From contig NZ_MINO01000013.1 of assembly GCF_001757355.1 (NCBI RefSeq), positions 35,985 through 99,984 of the forward strand: 64,000 nt of DNA. The letters run 5' to 3'. The first letter of the stretch is position 1, and every line of letters begins with the position of its first letter. Under the pieces are notes generated by a model. That model searched no databases, was not told the origin of the DNA, and saw only the letters and a list, made by a program, of their open reading frames with translations. Source of the stretch: Sphingobium phenoxybenzoativorans. Lineage in GTDB: Bacteria; Pseudomonadota; Alphaproteobacteria; Sphingomonadales; Sphingomonadaceae. This document shows, piece after piece, positions 43,671 to 52,099 of the stretch. The translations under genes and the position numbers were made by a program.

Positions 43671-43712
43671 GCAGGCGTCGCGGGCTTAGGGCCTGCGGCG
43701 CCTGCTGCTTTT
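43671..43712 (+). terminator. Intrinsic terminator after acnB
   Basis: A 15-bp stem (GCAGGCGTCGCGGGC at 43671-43685 with GCCTGCGGCGCCTGC at 43691-43705, two G-U pairs in the transcript) with loop TTAGG is followed by TGCTTTT. This is a classic intrinsic terminator for acnB, and it lies between acnB and the convergent IclR-type gene. Confidence 0.85.
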
Positions 43713-43723
43713 CACGGCGGCTG

Positions 43724-44485
43724 CTAAAGCCCGGACAGTGCAAGCTCGCGCGCGGCTTGCCGCAATGCTGGCAAATGGCGCGCGCGCAAATCCGCAAGTG
43801 AAGTCCGGTTCGCCTGCAGCCCTATATTTATTGCGCCGATAATGCCTGTCTTGCCGGTGATCGGCACTGCGATCGATCGCAATCCGGCCTCAAGCTCCTG
43901 ATCGACCACGGCATAGCCCTGCTCTGCGGTCTGCGCGAAAATGGCGCGGAGTTTCATGGGGCTGGTTTCAGTCCTGTCGGTACGTTGGATAAGCGCAGCA
44001 CGCGCCAGATAGGCGTTCTGCTCCTCAATGCTTGCCGCGGCGAGGAGCACGCGGCCCATCGATGTGCAGTAAAGCGGCAGCCTGCTGCCCACGCGCAGGG
44101 CAATGGACATGATCCGTTCGGTTTCCGACCGGCCGACATAGACCAGCTCGTCGCCGTCGCGGACGCCCAGTGAACAGGATTCGTGCAATGTCTTGCACAC
44201 ATGATCCAGGATCGGCTGCGCGATTGCGGGCAGATCGCTGGACGACAGATAGGCATATCCCAACGTCAGCGCCTTGGGCATCAAGGTGTAGTGGGGGCCG
44301 TTCCGCGCCGCATATCCAAGCTCCACCAGCGTATGGAGGCAGCGGCGCGTCGCCGCCTTGCTCAATTTTGTCAGCCCGCTCGCATCGGCTACCGTCAGCG
44401 GGCGGCGCTGTTCGGCGAAACAGCTCATCACGCTCAACCCTCGCGCCAGGGACGTCATGAAATCGGGGTCGCTGGCGCTGCTCAT
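43724..44485 (-). CDS. IclR-family regulator, PcaR/PcaU/PobR-like
   Basis: 253 residues from the ATG at 44485, which has AAGGA six bases upstream. The N-terminal winged HTH includes RRPLTVADASGLTKLSKAAT and RRCLHTLVELGYAA; the C-terminal effector domain contains SCSLGVRDGDELVYVGRSE, RVGSRLPLYCTSMGRVLLAA and AINIGLQANR. This subgroup controls beta-ketoadipate genes, with 3-oxoadipate or protocatechuate-type effectors. It is divergent from pcaIJF, and a perfect palindrome lies between, so it very likely regulates that operon and itself. Whether as activator or repressor cannot be told from sequence. Confidence 0.9.
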   Translation of the reverse strand: MSSASDPDFMTSLARGLSVMSCFAEQRRPLTVADASGLTKLSKAATRRCLHTLVELGYAARNGPHYTLMPKALTLGYAYLSSSDLPAIAQPILDHVCKTLHESCSLGVRDGDELVYVGRSETERIMSIALRVGSRLPLYCTSMGRVLLAAASIEEQNAYLARAALIQRTDRTETSPMKLRAIFAQTAEQGYAVVDQELEAGLRSIAVPITGKTGIIGAINIGLQANRTSLADLRARHLPALRQAARELALSGL

Positions 44486-44542
44486 AGATATTCCTTGCGA
44501 GACATATCGCTCCGATAGCATCCGGCTCCTTTGCTGAAAAGT

Positions 44543-44572
44543 CCGATAATCGGATTATAATCCGATTATCGG
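44543..44572. promoter_or_regulatory. 30-bp perfect palindromic operator between the IclR gene and pcaI
   Basis: The 30 bp equal their own reverse complement. Left arm CCGATAATCGG (44543-44553) and right arm CCGATTATCGG (44562-44572) are each palindromic around a central base and sit 19 bp centre to centre. The middle ATTATAAT contains TATAAT on both strands (plus strand 44556-44561), a possible -10 element for both divergent genes. From memory, the CGATAATCG core resembles the PcaR-type site of Pseudomonas. Confidence 0.8.
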
Positions 44573-44626
44573 TTGACTCTCTTTGGCGGCGGGATCACAG
44601 GTGGGTCTACGGAATGGGGAAGTGAT

Positions 44627-45319
44627 ATGATCGACAAGGGCGTGCCTACGCCGGCGGCGGCTGTCGCAGGCATCTTCCACGGCGCATCCGTCATGATCGG
44701 CGGTTTCGGCACGGCGGGCATGCCCGACCAGTTGATTGACGCCCTGATCGATCAGGGCGCGGGCGATCTGACGATCATCAACAATAATGCGGGGAATGGC
44801 GAAACCGGGTTGGCGGCGCTCATAGCCGCCGGGCGGGTGCGGAAGATCATCTGCTCCTTTCCCCGCCAGTCTGACTCGCACCATTTCGACGCCCGTTACC
44901 GCGCGGGAGACATTGAGCTGGAGCTTGTGCCGCAGGGCAATCTGGCCGCCCGCATTCATGCCGCCGGGTCCGGGCTTGGGGCCATTTTCACGCCCACCGG
45001 CTTCGGCACGCTCCTGGCCGAAGGGAAGGAAACGCGGGAAATCGACGGTAAGAATTATGTTCTCGAATATCCCATCCACGCCGACTTTGCGTTGATCAAG
45101 GCGGAGGCGGCGGATCGATGGGGTAATCTTGTCTACCGCAAGACGGCGCGCAATTTCGGTCCGATCATGGCGATGGCGGCGAAATGCACAATCGCGCAGG
45201 TCGCCCGGATCGCGCCATTGGGCGGCATCGATCCCGAAACCATCGTCACGCCGGGCATTTTCGTCCAGCGCATCGTCCATATCGCATCCGCCGCCCCGTC
45301 CGCGGCGCAGGCCGCCTGA
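44627..45319 (+). CDS. pcaI: 3-oxoadipate CoA-transferase subunit A
   Basis: 230 residues from the ATG at 44627, after GGGGAAG. It is the alpha subunit of a class I CoA-transferase: GGFGTAGMPDQLIDALIDQG is the glycine-rich CoA-binding region, followed by NNNAGNGETGLAALI. With PcaJ it moves CoA from succinyl-CoA to 3-oxoadipate. Linkage to a PcaF-type thiolase and an IclR regulator supports the adipate role over the acetoacetate (SCOT) alternative. 14 bp separate it from pcaJ. Confidence 0.9.
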   Translation: MIDKGVPTPAAAVAGIFHGASVMIGGFGTAGMPDQLIDALIDQGAGDLTIINNNAGNGETGLAALIAAGRVRKIICSFPRQSDSHHFDARYRAGDIELELVPQGNLAARIHAAGSGLGAIFTPTGFGTLLAEGKETREIDGKNYVLEYPIHADFALIKAEAADRWGNLVYRKTARNFGPIMAMAAKCTIAQVARIAPLGGIDPETIVTPGIFVQRIVHIASAAPSAAQAA

Positions 45320-45332
45320 CCGGGATGCCGCC

Positions 45333-45989
45333 ATGCAAAGATTGAACCGGGAGCAGATGGCGCGGCGCGTGGCGCAGGACATTCCCGAAGGCGCATATGT
45401 GAATCTGGGCATCGGCCTTCCGACCCTGGTGGCGAATTTCCTTCCGGCCGAGCGGGAGATATTCCTGCAGAGCGAAAACGGCCTGCTTGGCATGGGACCT
45501 GCTCCCGCGCCGGGCGCGGAGGATCCCGACCTCATCAATGCCGGCAAGCAACCCGTGACGCTGTTGCCCGGCGGCAGTTTTTTCCACCATGCGGACAGTT
45601 TCGCGATGATGCGCGGCGGGCATATCGACATCTGCGTGCTTGGCGCATTTCAGGTCTCGACGCGGGGCGACTTGGCCAACTGGCACACGGGCGCGCCGTA
45701 TGCGATCCCGGCGGTCGGCGGAGCGATGGACCTGGCGATCGGCGCAAAGCGGACCTTCGTCATGATGGAATTGCTCACCAAGACGGGCGAGAGCAAGCTG
45801 GTCGATCAATGCACCTATCCCATCACGGGGATGGCCTGCGTTTCCCGCATCTATTCCGACATCGCCATTTTCGACATCGGTCCGCAGGGCGCGAGCGTCG
45901 TGGAAATGGCGGAAGGGCTGACGCTGGATGAGCTGCGCGCATTGACCGGAGTACCGCTGATCGCCGGGGCGGCGCTCCAGCCCGGCTGA
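45333..45989 (+). CDS. pcaJ: 3-oxoadipate CoA-transferase subunit B
   Basis: 218 residues from the ATG at 45333. The catalytic Glu that forms the CoA thioester intermediate is in FLQSENGLLGMGPAP; YVNLGIGLPTLVANFLP and GGHIDICVLGAFQVS are typical of the beta subunit. It works as a heteromer with PcaI. The ribosome-binding site is weak (GGGA), suggesting coupling to the upstream gene. The thiolase gene follows after 23 bp. Confidence 0.9.
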   Translation: MQRLNREQMARRVAQDIPEGAYVNLGIGLPTLVANFLPAEREIFLQSENGLLGMGPAPAPGAEDPDLINAGKQPVTLLPGGSFFHHADSFAMMRGGHIDICVLGAFQVSTRGDLANWHTGAPYAIPAVGGAMDLAIGAKRTFVMMELLTKTGESKLVDQCTYPITGMACVSRIYSDIAIFDIGPQGASVVEMAEGLTLDELRALTGVPLIAGAALQPG

Positions 45990-46012
45990 GCGCTTTTCCA
46001 GAGGATATGCCA

Positions 46013-47221
46013 ATGATCGACGCCTTCATCTGCGACGCGGTCCGCACGCCTGTCGGCCGCTATGGCGGCATATTGTCGCAGGTGCGCGCCGACGATCTGG
46101 GCGCAGTCCCGCTGCGCGCGTTGATCGCCCGCAACCCGGCGCTTGACCCGGCGGCGATCGAGGAGGTCTTTTACGGCTGCGCCAACCAGTCGGGCGAGGA
46201 CAATCGCAATGTCGCGCGGATGAGCCTGTTGCTTGCCGGCATGCCGCAGGAGGTGCCCGGCGTTACGCTCAACCGCCTTTGCGCGTCGGGGCTGGAGGCG
46301 GTCGGCGCAGCGGCGCGCGCCATCCGCAGCGGGGAAATGGCGTTGGCGATCGCGGGCGGCGTGGAAAGCATGACGCGCGCGCCCTTCGTCATGGGCAAAT
46401 CGCCCGGCGCCTTTGGCCGCGCGCAGAAGCTGGAAGACACGACGATGGGGTGGCGTTTCGTCAATGCGGCGCTCGACGCACTCTACGGGACGGAAGCAAT
46501 GCCGCGCACGGCGGAGAATGTCGCGCAGGACTATCATATATCGCGCGCGGATCAGGACGCTTTCGCGCTCCGCAGTCAGCAGCGCGCTTTTGCTGCGCAG
46601 CAAAATGGCTATTTCGCGGAGGAAATCGCGCCCGTCACCGTGCCTGGCCGGAAGCGGGGCGAGGTCGTTGAAGCGGCTGTGGATGAGCATCCGCGGAAGG
46701 ACACTACGCTGGAAGCTCTGTCTGCGCTGAAGCCCCTGTTCGGCGGCGAGGGCACGGTCACGGCGGGTAACGCATCCGGGATCAACGACGGCGCCGCCGC
46801 CATGATCATCGCCAGCGAGGAAGCGGCGAAGGCTCATAACCTCCGGCCGCGCGCCCGCATATTGGGCATGGCCTCGGCCGGCGTCGCGCCGCGCGTCATG
46901 GGTATCGGGCCGGTCCCGGCAACGCAGAAGCTGATGGCGCGGCTTGGCCTCTCCATCGCTGATTTCGATGCGATAGAATTGAACGAAGCCTTCGCCAGCC
47001 AGTCGCTTGCCGTTCTTCACGCTCTTGGCCTGTCCGATGATGCAGCGCATGTGAATCCGAATGGCGGCGCGATTGCGCTTGGCCATCCGCTGGGCATGTC
47101 CGGCGCGCGGATCGTAATGACGCTTGCGCATCAGCTTGAACGCAGCGGCGGACGCCTGGGCCTGGCCACTTTGTGCATTGGGGTGGGAATGGGCCTCGCG
47201 CTGGCCATTGAGCGAGTATAG
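46013..47221 (+). CDS. pcaF: 3-oxoadipyl-CoA thiolase
   Basis: 402 residues from the ATG at 46013; an ATG two codons earlier is too close to the GAGGAT ribosome-binding site. Thiolases cleave 3-oxoadipyl-CoA to succinyl-CoA and acetyl-CoA. The nucleophile is Cys90 in [11 protein letters not shown], with the catalytic His in [12 protein letters not shown] and the second Cys in TLCIGVGMG. The N-terminus [17 protein letters not shown] is of PcaF type. Last gene of pcaIJF, closing the beta-ketoadipate route; upstream ring-cleavage genes are not in this window. Confidence 0.93.
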   Translation: MIDAFICDAVRTPVGRYGGILSQVRADDLGAVPLRALIARNPALDPAAIEEVFYGCANQSGEDNRNVARMSLLLAGMPQEVPGVTLNRLCASGLEAVGAAARAIRSGEMALAIAGGVESMTRAPFVMGKSPGAFGRAQKLEDTTMGWRFVNAALDALYGTEAMPRTAENVAQDYHISRADQDAFALRSQQRAFAAQQNGYFAEEIAPVTVPGRKRGEVVEAAVDEHPRKDTTLEALSALKPLFGGEGTVTAGNASGINDGAAAMIIASEEAAKAHNLRPRARILGMASAGVAPRVMGIGPVPATQKLMARLGLSIADFDAIELNEAFASQSLAVLHALGLSDDAAHVNPNGGAIALGHPLGMSGARIVMTLAHQLERSGGRLGLATLCIGVGMGLALAIERV

Positions 47222-47297
47222 CCCGCGAGGGACCGTTCCGCATAAAATGCTTTCGCCTGGAACTGTGGTGATGGAGTGACCGCGCCGTCATGCCAGG

Positions 47298-48479
47298 ATG
47301 CGCATCGGCTTTCTTTTCAATCATGATCAGGTTCATCAGGTCGCCCACAGCCTTCCCATCGCGATGGCGCTCGCCAGCAGCGGCCTCGGCCATGACATCG
47401 TCATCGCGACCACCAACCCCCGGTTGAAGGCGGCGGTTGGAAGGCTGACGCGCGGTTTTGGCCATAAGATTGAGCATGTCGAACTCGGCCTGGAGAGCAA
47501 GACGTCCAGATGGCTAAGCGGCGCGCTGGAGCATGTCGTGCCCGCGACAAAGATACTCGTCTATCGGGACAATCTGGATTTCTTCCGGTCTCTGGACATT
47601 CTTGTCGTGGCGGAAAAGACGTCCCTTATCCTCAAGACGCGCTATGGACTGGAGGATCTGAAGATCGTCCATACCCGCCATGGCGCCGGGGATCGTGCGA
47701 TAGGGTTCGACAAGGCCAGCGCCGGTTTCGACCATGTGCTGGCGTCAGGCGCAAAAATTCGCGACCGGCTGATAAAGGACGCTGGCTTGCCGCCTTCGAA
47801 AGTTTCAGTGGTCGGCTATCCCAAATTCGATCTTTCCCGGAAGGATGATGCGCCTTTCTTCGGCAATGGCCGGCCGACGGTGCTCTACAACCCGCATGTC
47901 TCGCCGCACTTGTCCTCCTGGTACAAGGCCGGGCGGCAGGTGCTGGACTTCTTCCTGCGCAATGACGATTTCAACCTGATCTTCGCGCCGCATGTCATGC
48001 TGTTCGAACGGCCGTTTTCAGTCAGTATCGACCGGCTGCGCATAGACCGCGCCGGGCGTATTGACCCGCGCTTCCTGCGCGCGCCCAATATTCATATCGA
48101 TCTGGGCAGCCTGGCGTCCACGGATATGACCTATAGCAATGCCGCCGACATATATCTTGGGGATGTCAGCAGTCAGATATATGAATTTCTGCGGCGTCCG
48201 CGACCATGCCTGTTCCTGAACACGCATGGCGTGCATTATCGGGAAGATCGCAACTATGCGCATTGGCAGAGCGGGCCGGTGATAGAGGATGCGGGCCGCC
48301 TGGGTGATGCCCTTGCCGACGCCATGGCCACGCATGACCAATATCTGCCGGTTCAGCGGGCCTTGTTCGATATGAGTTTCGACCTGACCGCCGAACCCTC
48401 GGCCGACCGCGCCGCGCGGGCGATCCTGGCCCTGGTGAATGCGGAGGCAGAGGCGCCGCAATGGCGCGCGGTCGCCTGA
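47298..48479 (+). CDS. CDP-glycerol glycerophosphotransferase-like / GT-B fold protein
   Basis: 393 residues, no signal peptide. The N-terminus MRIGFLFNHDQVHQVAHSLP and the C-terminal segments RPTVLYNPHVSPHLSSW, LIFAPHVMLF and YSNAADIYLGDVSSQIYEFL follow the pattern of the glycerophosphotransferase (TagB/TagF-like) fold, with a probable active-site His in the IFAPH segment and Asp/Ser in YLGDVSS. In sphingomonads such proteins may decorate surface polysaccharide or lipids. The next gene starts one base after its stop, so they are cotranscribed. Substrate not determined. Confidence 0.7.
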   Translation: MRIGFLFNHDQVHQVAHSLPIAMALASSGLGHDIVIATTNPRLKAAVGRLTRGFGHKIEHVELGLESKTSRWLSGALEHVVPATKILVYRDNLDFFRSLDILVVAEKTSLILKTRYGLEDLKIVHTRHGAGDRAIGFDKASAGFDHVLASGAKIRDRLIKDAGLPPSKVSVVGYPKFDLSRKDDAPFFGNGRPTVLYNPHVSPHLSSWYKAGRQVLDFFLRNDDFNLIFAPHVMLFERPFSVSIDRLRIDRAGRIDPRFLRAPNIHIDLGSLASTDMTYSNAADIYLGDVSSQIYEFLRRPRPCLFLNTHGVHYREDRNYAHWQSGPVIEDAGRLGDALADAMATHDQYLPVQRALFDMSFDLTAEPSADRAARAILALVNAEAEAPQWRAVA

Positions 48480-48480
48480 C

Positions 48481-49623
48481 ATGTCCGGCCCGCGTATCGC
48501 CTATATCATCAATTCTCTGGAGGGCGGCGGCGCTGCGCTTCCCGTGCCCGATGTGATCGGGACGATGATCCGGTCCGGGGCACAGGTCCGGCTGTTCGCC
48601 CTGTCCCGCCGGGATGGCCGTGCAGCCAGCGCACTGGACGCCGCCGAGATCGACTATCGGGTTTCGGACGCGGGAAAGTCCGACCATCTGGCGGCGGCCC
48701 GCTGGCTGCATCGGGAATTGAAGGCGTTCGGCCCGACCGTGATCTGGACATCGCTGACGCAGGCGACGATCATCGGCCAGATCATGGGGCTGTTGATGCG
48801 GAAGCCAGTGGTCAGTTGGCAGCATAACGCCTATTTGAAACCGGCGAACCGCCGCTTGCTCGCGTTGACGCGCCGCCTCAGCCGCGTCTGGGTGGCGGAT
48901 TCCCGGTCGGTCGCCGCGCTCACCCACAGCCAGTTGGGCATCGACCCGGCCGACATCATGATATGGCCGCTATTCCACGCCGACCCCGATGCTCCTGCCG
49001 CCCTGCCTCCACGAAATGACGGCATGTTCCGCATCGGCAGTCTTGGCCGCCTGCATCCAAACAAGGGCTATGACATTCTCGTGGCGGCCCTCGCCATTGT
49101 CTCGCGTGATGCGCCGGACGTTGCCGGGCGGTTGCAGGTCGTGATCGGCGGGGAGGGCGCAGAGCGGGACCGCCTCACCGGGCTGGCCAGTCAATATGGC
49201 GTCACCAACCTGCTGCTTGCCGGATACCAGGCGTCGCCCAGGAATTTCCTCGCCGGTCTGGACGGTTATATTCAACCCTCCCGCGCCGAGGGGCTGTGCA
49301 TCGCCGCGCATGAGGCGATGCAGGCGGGATTGCCGGTCATCGTCTCCGACGTTGGGGAAATGCCCCATTCCGTATTGCCTGGCGAGACGGGCCTGATCGT
49401 GCCCCCGGAAGATGCGCAGGCGCTTGCCAAGGCCATTATCGCGCTGGTCCGCGATCCGGCGCGGGCAGGGTCGATGGGGGCCAGCGGCCGGGCGCGCATC
49501 CTGTCCGAATTCAGCGCCGCCCGGTTCGAAGCGGCTGGCCGGGCCGTCATGGCGCGCATCAGCGAATGGGGCGTCGCCGCGCCGCGCACCGGCATTTCAA
49601 AAAATAACCCTTTGCCCGACTGA
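48481..49623 (+). CDS. Family 4-like glycosyltransferase
   Basis: 380 residues from the ATG at 48481, one base after the previous stop. GT-B fold: N-terminal IAYIINSLEGGGAALPVPDV with the donor-side glycine loop, and C-terminal nucleotide-sugar site FRIGSLGRLHPNKGYDILV, then PSRAEGLCIAAHEAMQAGLP (the E-x7-E motif of GT4). It transfers a sugar to a lipid or glycan acceptor, cytoplasmic side. The cluster with a glycerophosphotransferase-like protein and a HAD phosphatase suggests synthesis of a phosphorylated surface glycan or glycolipid (inference). Confidence 0.88.
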   Translation: MSGPRIAYIINSLEGGGAALPVPDVIGTMIRSGAQVRLFALSRRDGRAASALDAAEIDYRVSDAGKSDHLAAARWLHRELKAFGPTVIWTSLTQATIIGQIMGLLMRKPVVSWQHNAYLKPANRRLLALTRRLSRVWVADSRSVAALTHSQLGIDPADIMIWPLFHADPDAPAALPPRNDGMFRIGSLGRLHPNKGYDILVAALAIVSRDAPDVAGRLQVVIGGEGAERDRLTGLASQYGVTNLLLAGYQASPRNFLAGLDGYIQPSRAEGLCIAAHEAMQAGLPVIVSDVGEMPHSVLPGETGLIVPPEDAQALAKAIIALVRDPARAGSMGASGRARILSEFSAARFEAAGRAVMARISEWGVAAPRTGISKNNPLPD

Positions 49624-49690
49624 GGTGGCCGATCCCGGCTGACGTCATGCGCTTCGACACGATGCTGACGGCAAATAAGGGACGCAAGCA

Positions 49691-50467
49691 ATGACGAACG
49701 CGCAACGGCTGGACGCAGATATTCCCGGCCCATCGGTCGATGTCGCGCGGGCGGCGCCGGACGCTCGTCCTGCGATCCAGATTGTGCCGCGCGCCATCCC
49801 GGTTCCCATCTCGATCTTCGATCTCGATCGCACCCTTACCCGGCACGGCACCTACACGCCGTTTCTCATCTATGCGGCGTTGCGCATCGCGCCCTGGCGC
49901 ATCGCATTGCTGCCGCTGATGCTTTTCGGCATGATCGCCTACAAGCTGGGGTTCGTCAGCCGTTGCCAGCTCAAGGCGCTGCAGCATGGCTTGCTGATCG
50001 GCCGGTCGCTGCCCAGACGCAGGATCGATTCCCTCGCCAGGGGGTTTGCCGATCGTTTGTGGCGGAAGGGGATACTGAAAAAGGGCGTTCTCCGGATCGC
50101 ACAGGAGCGCGCGGAGGGCCGCCGCGTCATGCTCGCCACAGCCGCGAACAGCTATTATCTTCAAGCGATAGCCGACCGTATCGGTATTTCCGAAGTCATC
50201 TCAACCCGGTCTGTCTGGCATGGCGACATATTGCGCCCCACCATCGATGGCGACAATTGCTACGGCGCGGCCAAGCGCAGCATGACGATGGCCTATCTCG
50301 AGGATGCCGGGCTTGACCGGAGTGATCTGCACCTGCGCTTCTTTTCCGATCATGTGTCCGATCGCCCGACTTTCGAATGGGTCGATGAACCGATCGCGGT
50401 CAATCCGTCGCCAAAGCTGATGAAACTCGCCAGGCAAAAGGGATGGGAAGTGCTCGACTGGACATGA
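49691..50467 (+). CDS. HAD-IB family phosphatase (PgpC/SerB-like), paralogue of the one at 29311
   Basis: 258 residues with a 35-residue N-terminal extension. HAD motif I is SIFDLDRTLT, followed by a hydrophobic segment (ALRIAPWRIALLPLMLFGMI), motif II near VMLATAANSYY and motif IV in FFSDHVSDRPTFEWVDE. It shares motif spacing and the GDNCY segment with the protein at 29311-29985. The hydrophobic insertion suggests a membrane-bound phosphate substrate. It lies 67 bp after the glycosyltransferase on the same strand, so it may dephosphorylate a lipid-linked intermediate of that cluster (inference). Confidence 0.85.
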   Translation: MTNAQRLDADIPGPSVDVARAAPDARPAIQIVPRAIPVPISIFDLDRTLTRHGTYTPFLIYAALRIAPWRIALLPLMLFGMIAYKLGFVSRCQLKALQHGLLIGRSLPRRRIDSLARGFADRLWRKGILKKGVLRIAQERAEGRRVMLATAANSYYLQAIADRIGISEVISTRSVWHGDILRPTIDGDNCYGAAKRSMTMAYLEDAGLDRSDLHLRFFSDHVSDRPTFEWVDEPIAVNPSPKLMKLARQKGWEVLDWT

Positions 50468-50562
50468 GCGTGCTTTCCGTTCCGGCCAAAGTCATCCGGC
50501 GCCATCCGCCGGGTCCCAAAAATATGCTTTCCCAATAAGGCCGCCTCTGCGAACAGTCGGGT

Positions 50563-51090
50563 ATGAGTTCGCATCAGGATAATGGTCTGAAGGCGCTCTA
50601 TGCTGTGCACCGCACCGAGTTGCTGCGCTTCCTGACGGCGCGCACCGGCGATGCGGCGGAGGCGGAGGACCTGCTCCAGGAATTATGGCTGCGCACAACC
50701 CGGCATGATAGCGGGCCGGTCGGCAATGGGCGGGCCTATCTCTACCGCATGGCGCAGAATTTGATCGTTGACCGGCTGCGGGAGAAGCAGCGGCGCATGG
50801 CGCGCGAACGGCGATGGGTGGACCATGAGACGGACTTTGTGGCGGCCGGAACAGAACCCGCCGACCGGAGGCAGACGGCGGAGGAGGACATGCTGGCGCG
50901 CGAGGAAGTCGCAACCCTTGTCTCTGCGGTGATGAACCTGCCGGCTGGGGCGCGGAAGGCGTTCGAACTGCATAAGCTGGAGGGTTTCAGCCATGCGGAG
51001 GTCGCCGCGCAGTTGGGCATAAGCAAGAGCGGCGTGGAAAAGCATATGGCCGTGGCCATGAAATATTTACGGCGCGCATTGCTGGACTGA
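50563..51090 (+). CDS. ECF sigma factor, FecI-like
   Basis: 175 residues. Sigma region 2 (about 10-80): LKALYAVHRTELLRFLTART, EAEDLLQELWLR and AYLYRMAQNLIVDRLREKQR; sigma region 4 (about 115-170): NLPAGARKAFELHKLEGFSH and AAQLGISKSGVEKHMAVAM. The FecI group directs RNA polymerase to an iron- or glycan-related receptor operon when its FecR partner is triggered. FecR- and FecA-type genes follow directly, so the trio is a complete cell-surface signalling unit. Confidence 0.93.
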   Translation: MSSHQDNGLKALYAVHRTELLRFLTARTGDAAEAEDLLQELWLRTTRHDSGPVGNGRAYLYRMAQNLIVDRLREKQRRMARERRWVDHETDFVAAGTEPADRRQTAEEDMLAREEVATLVSAVMNLPAGARKAFELHKLEGFSHAEVAAQLGISKSGVEKHMAVAMKYLRRALLD

Positions 51091-51148
51091 GGTAGGTGGG
51101 GAACGGGGACGTCTTGATGGATGTAAAGGGAGAAGGGACACGCTTGCC

Positions 51149-52099
51149 ATGAAGGCGCGGCCGGAAATAACAGAGCAAATGCTGGACGAGGCGCTGGCCT
51201 GGCACATGATGCTGGAGGCCGATGATGCCGATTGGGACGGCTATACGGCATGGCTGGAGGCTGATCCGCTCCACCGGGACGCCTTTGATGCGGTGGCGCT
51301 GGTCGATGCGGCGGTGATGGACAATCGTACGGCGATCAGGGACCTGGTGGCCATCCGGCAGCCGGAATCTTCCTCTGCGTCGCCATCGCGCCGCTGGATG
51401 CTGGGGGGAGCGGTCGCGGCGGCGATCGCGCTTGTCTTTGCGGTCCCCATGCTCCGGAAGGATGGCGCCGTTTCCACCTACCGCACAGCGCCGGGCGAAA
51501 GCCGCGACCTTGCATTGGCGAACGGCACGAATGTCACCCTGTCCCCCGCCAGCACCATCATTGTCACGGGCAAGGATGCAGCGAAGATCGAACTGGCCAG
51601 CGGAGAGGCCTATTTCGATGTCAGGCATGATCCAAGCCGCACATTGACCGTCGCCGTGAATGGCTATCAGGTCACCGACATCGGGACCCGCTTTGTCGTC
51701 AATGCGGCAGGCGGCAGGTTTCATGTCGGCGTGTCGGAAGGCATTGTGTCCGTAACCTCGCCAGATGGCGGACGGGCGGTTCAGATCAATGCCGGTCAGC
51801 AGATGTTCAGTGGAGGCGGCGGCGCGACGATTTCCTCCGTTCCCGCTGCCGATATTGGTAGCTGGCGCTCCGGCAGGCTGTCCTATAGTGACGCTCCATT
51901 GCCCATCGTTGCTGCGGATATCGCGCGTTATTCGGGCAAGGCCGTCACTGTCGATCCGTCGCTGGAGAAGAAGCATTTTTCGGGCATACTGGTCATCGGT
52001 GACGGAACCAGGCTGGTCGACGATCTCGCGACGGTCATGGATATCCGGGTCAGTCCTCAAAAGGACGGCTATCGCCTCGGCGCTGCTGCTTCTCGCTGA
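51149..52099 (+). CDS. FecR-type anti-sigma/sensor protein
   Basis: 316 residues. Cytoplasmic N-terminal DUF4880-type domain (ALAWHMMLEADDADWDGYTA, WLEADPLHRDAFDAV) binds the sigma factor; one transmembrane helix (about 89-107, WMLGGAVAAAIALVFAVPML); periplasmic FecR domain (YRTAPGESRDLALANGTNVT, ASGEAYFDVRHDPSRTLTVA) and a C-terminal STN-like region (APLPIVAADIARYSGKAVTV). It relays the state of the downstream receptor to the sigma factor. Its 3' end overlaps the receptor frame by about 100 bp. Confidence 0.93.
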   Translation: MKARPEITEQMLDEALAWHMMLEADDADWDGYTAWLEADPLHRDAFDAVALVDAAVMDNRTAIRDLVAIRQPESSSASPSRRWMLGGAVAAAIALVFAVPMLRKDGAVSTYRTAPGESRDLALANGTNVTLSPASTIIVTGKDAAKIELASGEAYFDVRHDPSRTLTVAVNGYQVTDIGTRFVVNAAGGRFHVGVSEGIVSVTSPDGGRAVQINAGQQMFSGGGGATISSVPAADIGSWRSGRLSYSDAPLPIVAADIARYSGKAVTVDPSLEKKHFSGILVIGDGTRLVDDLATVMDIRVSPQKDGYRLGAAASR

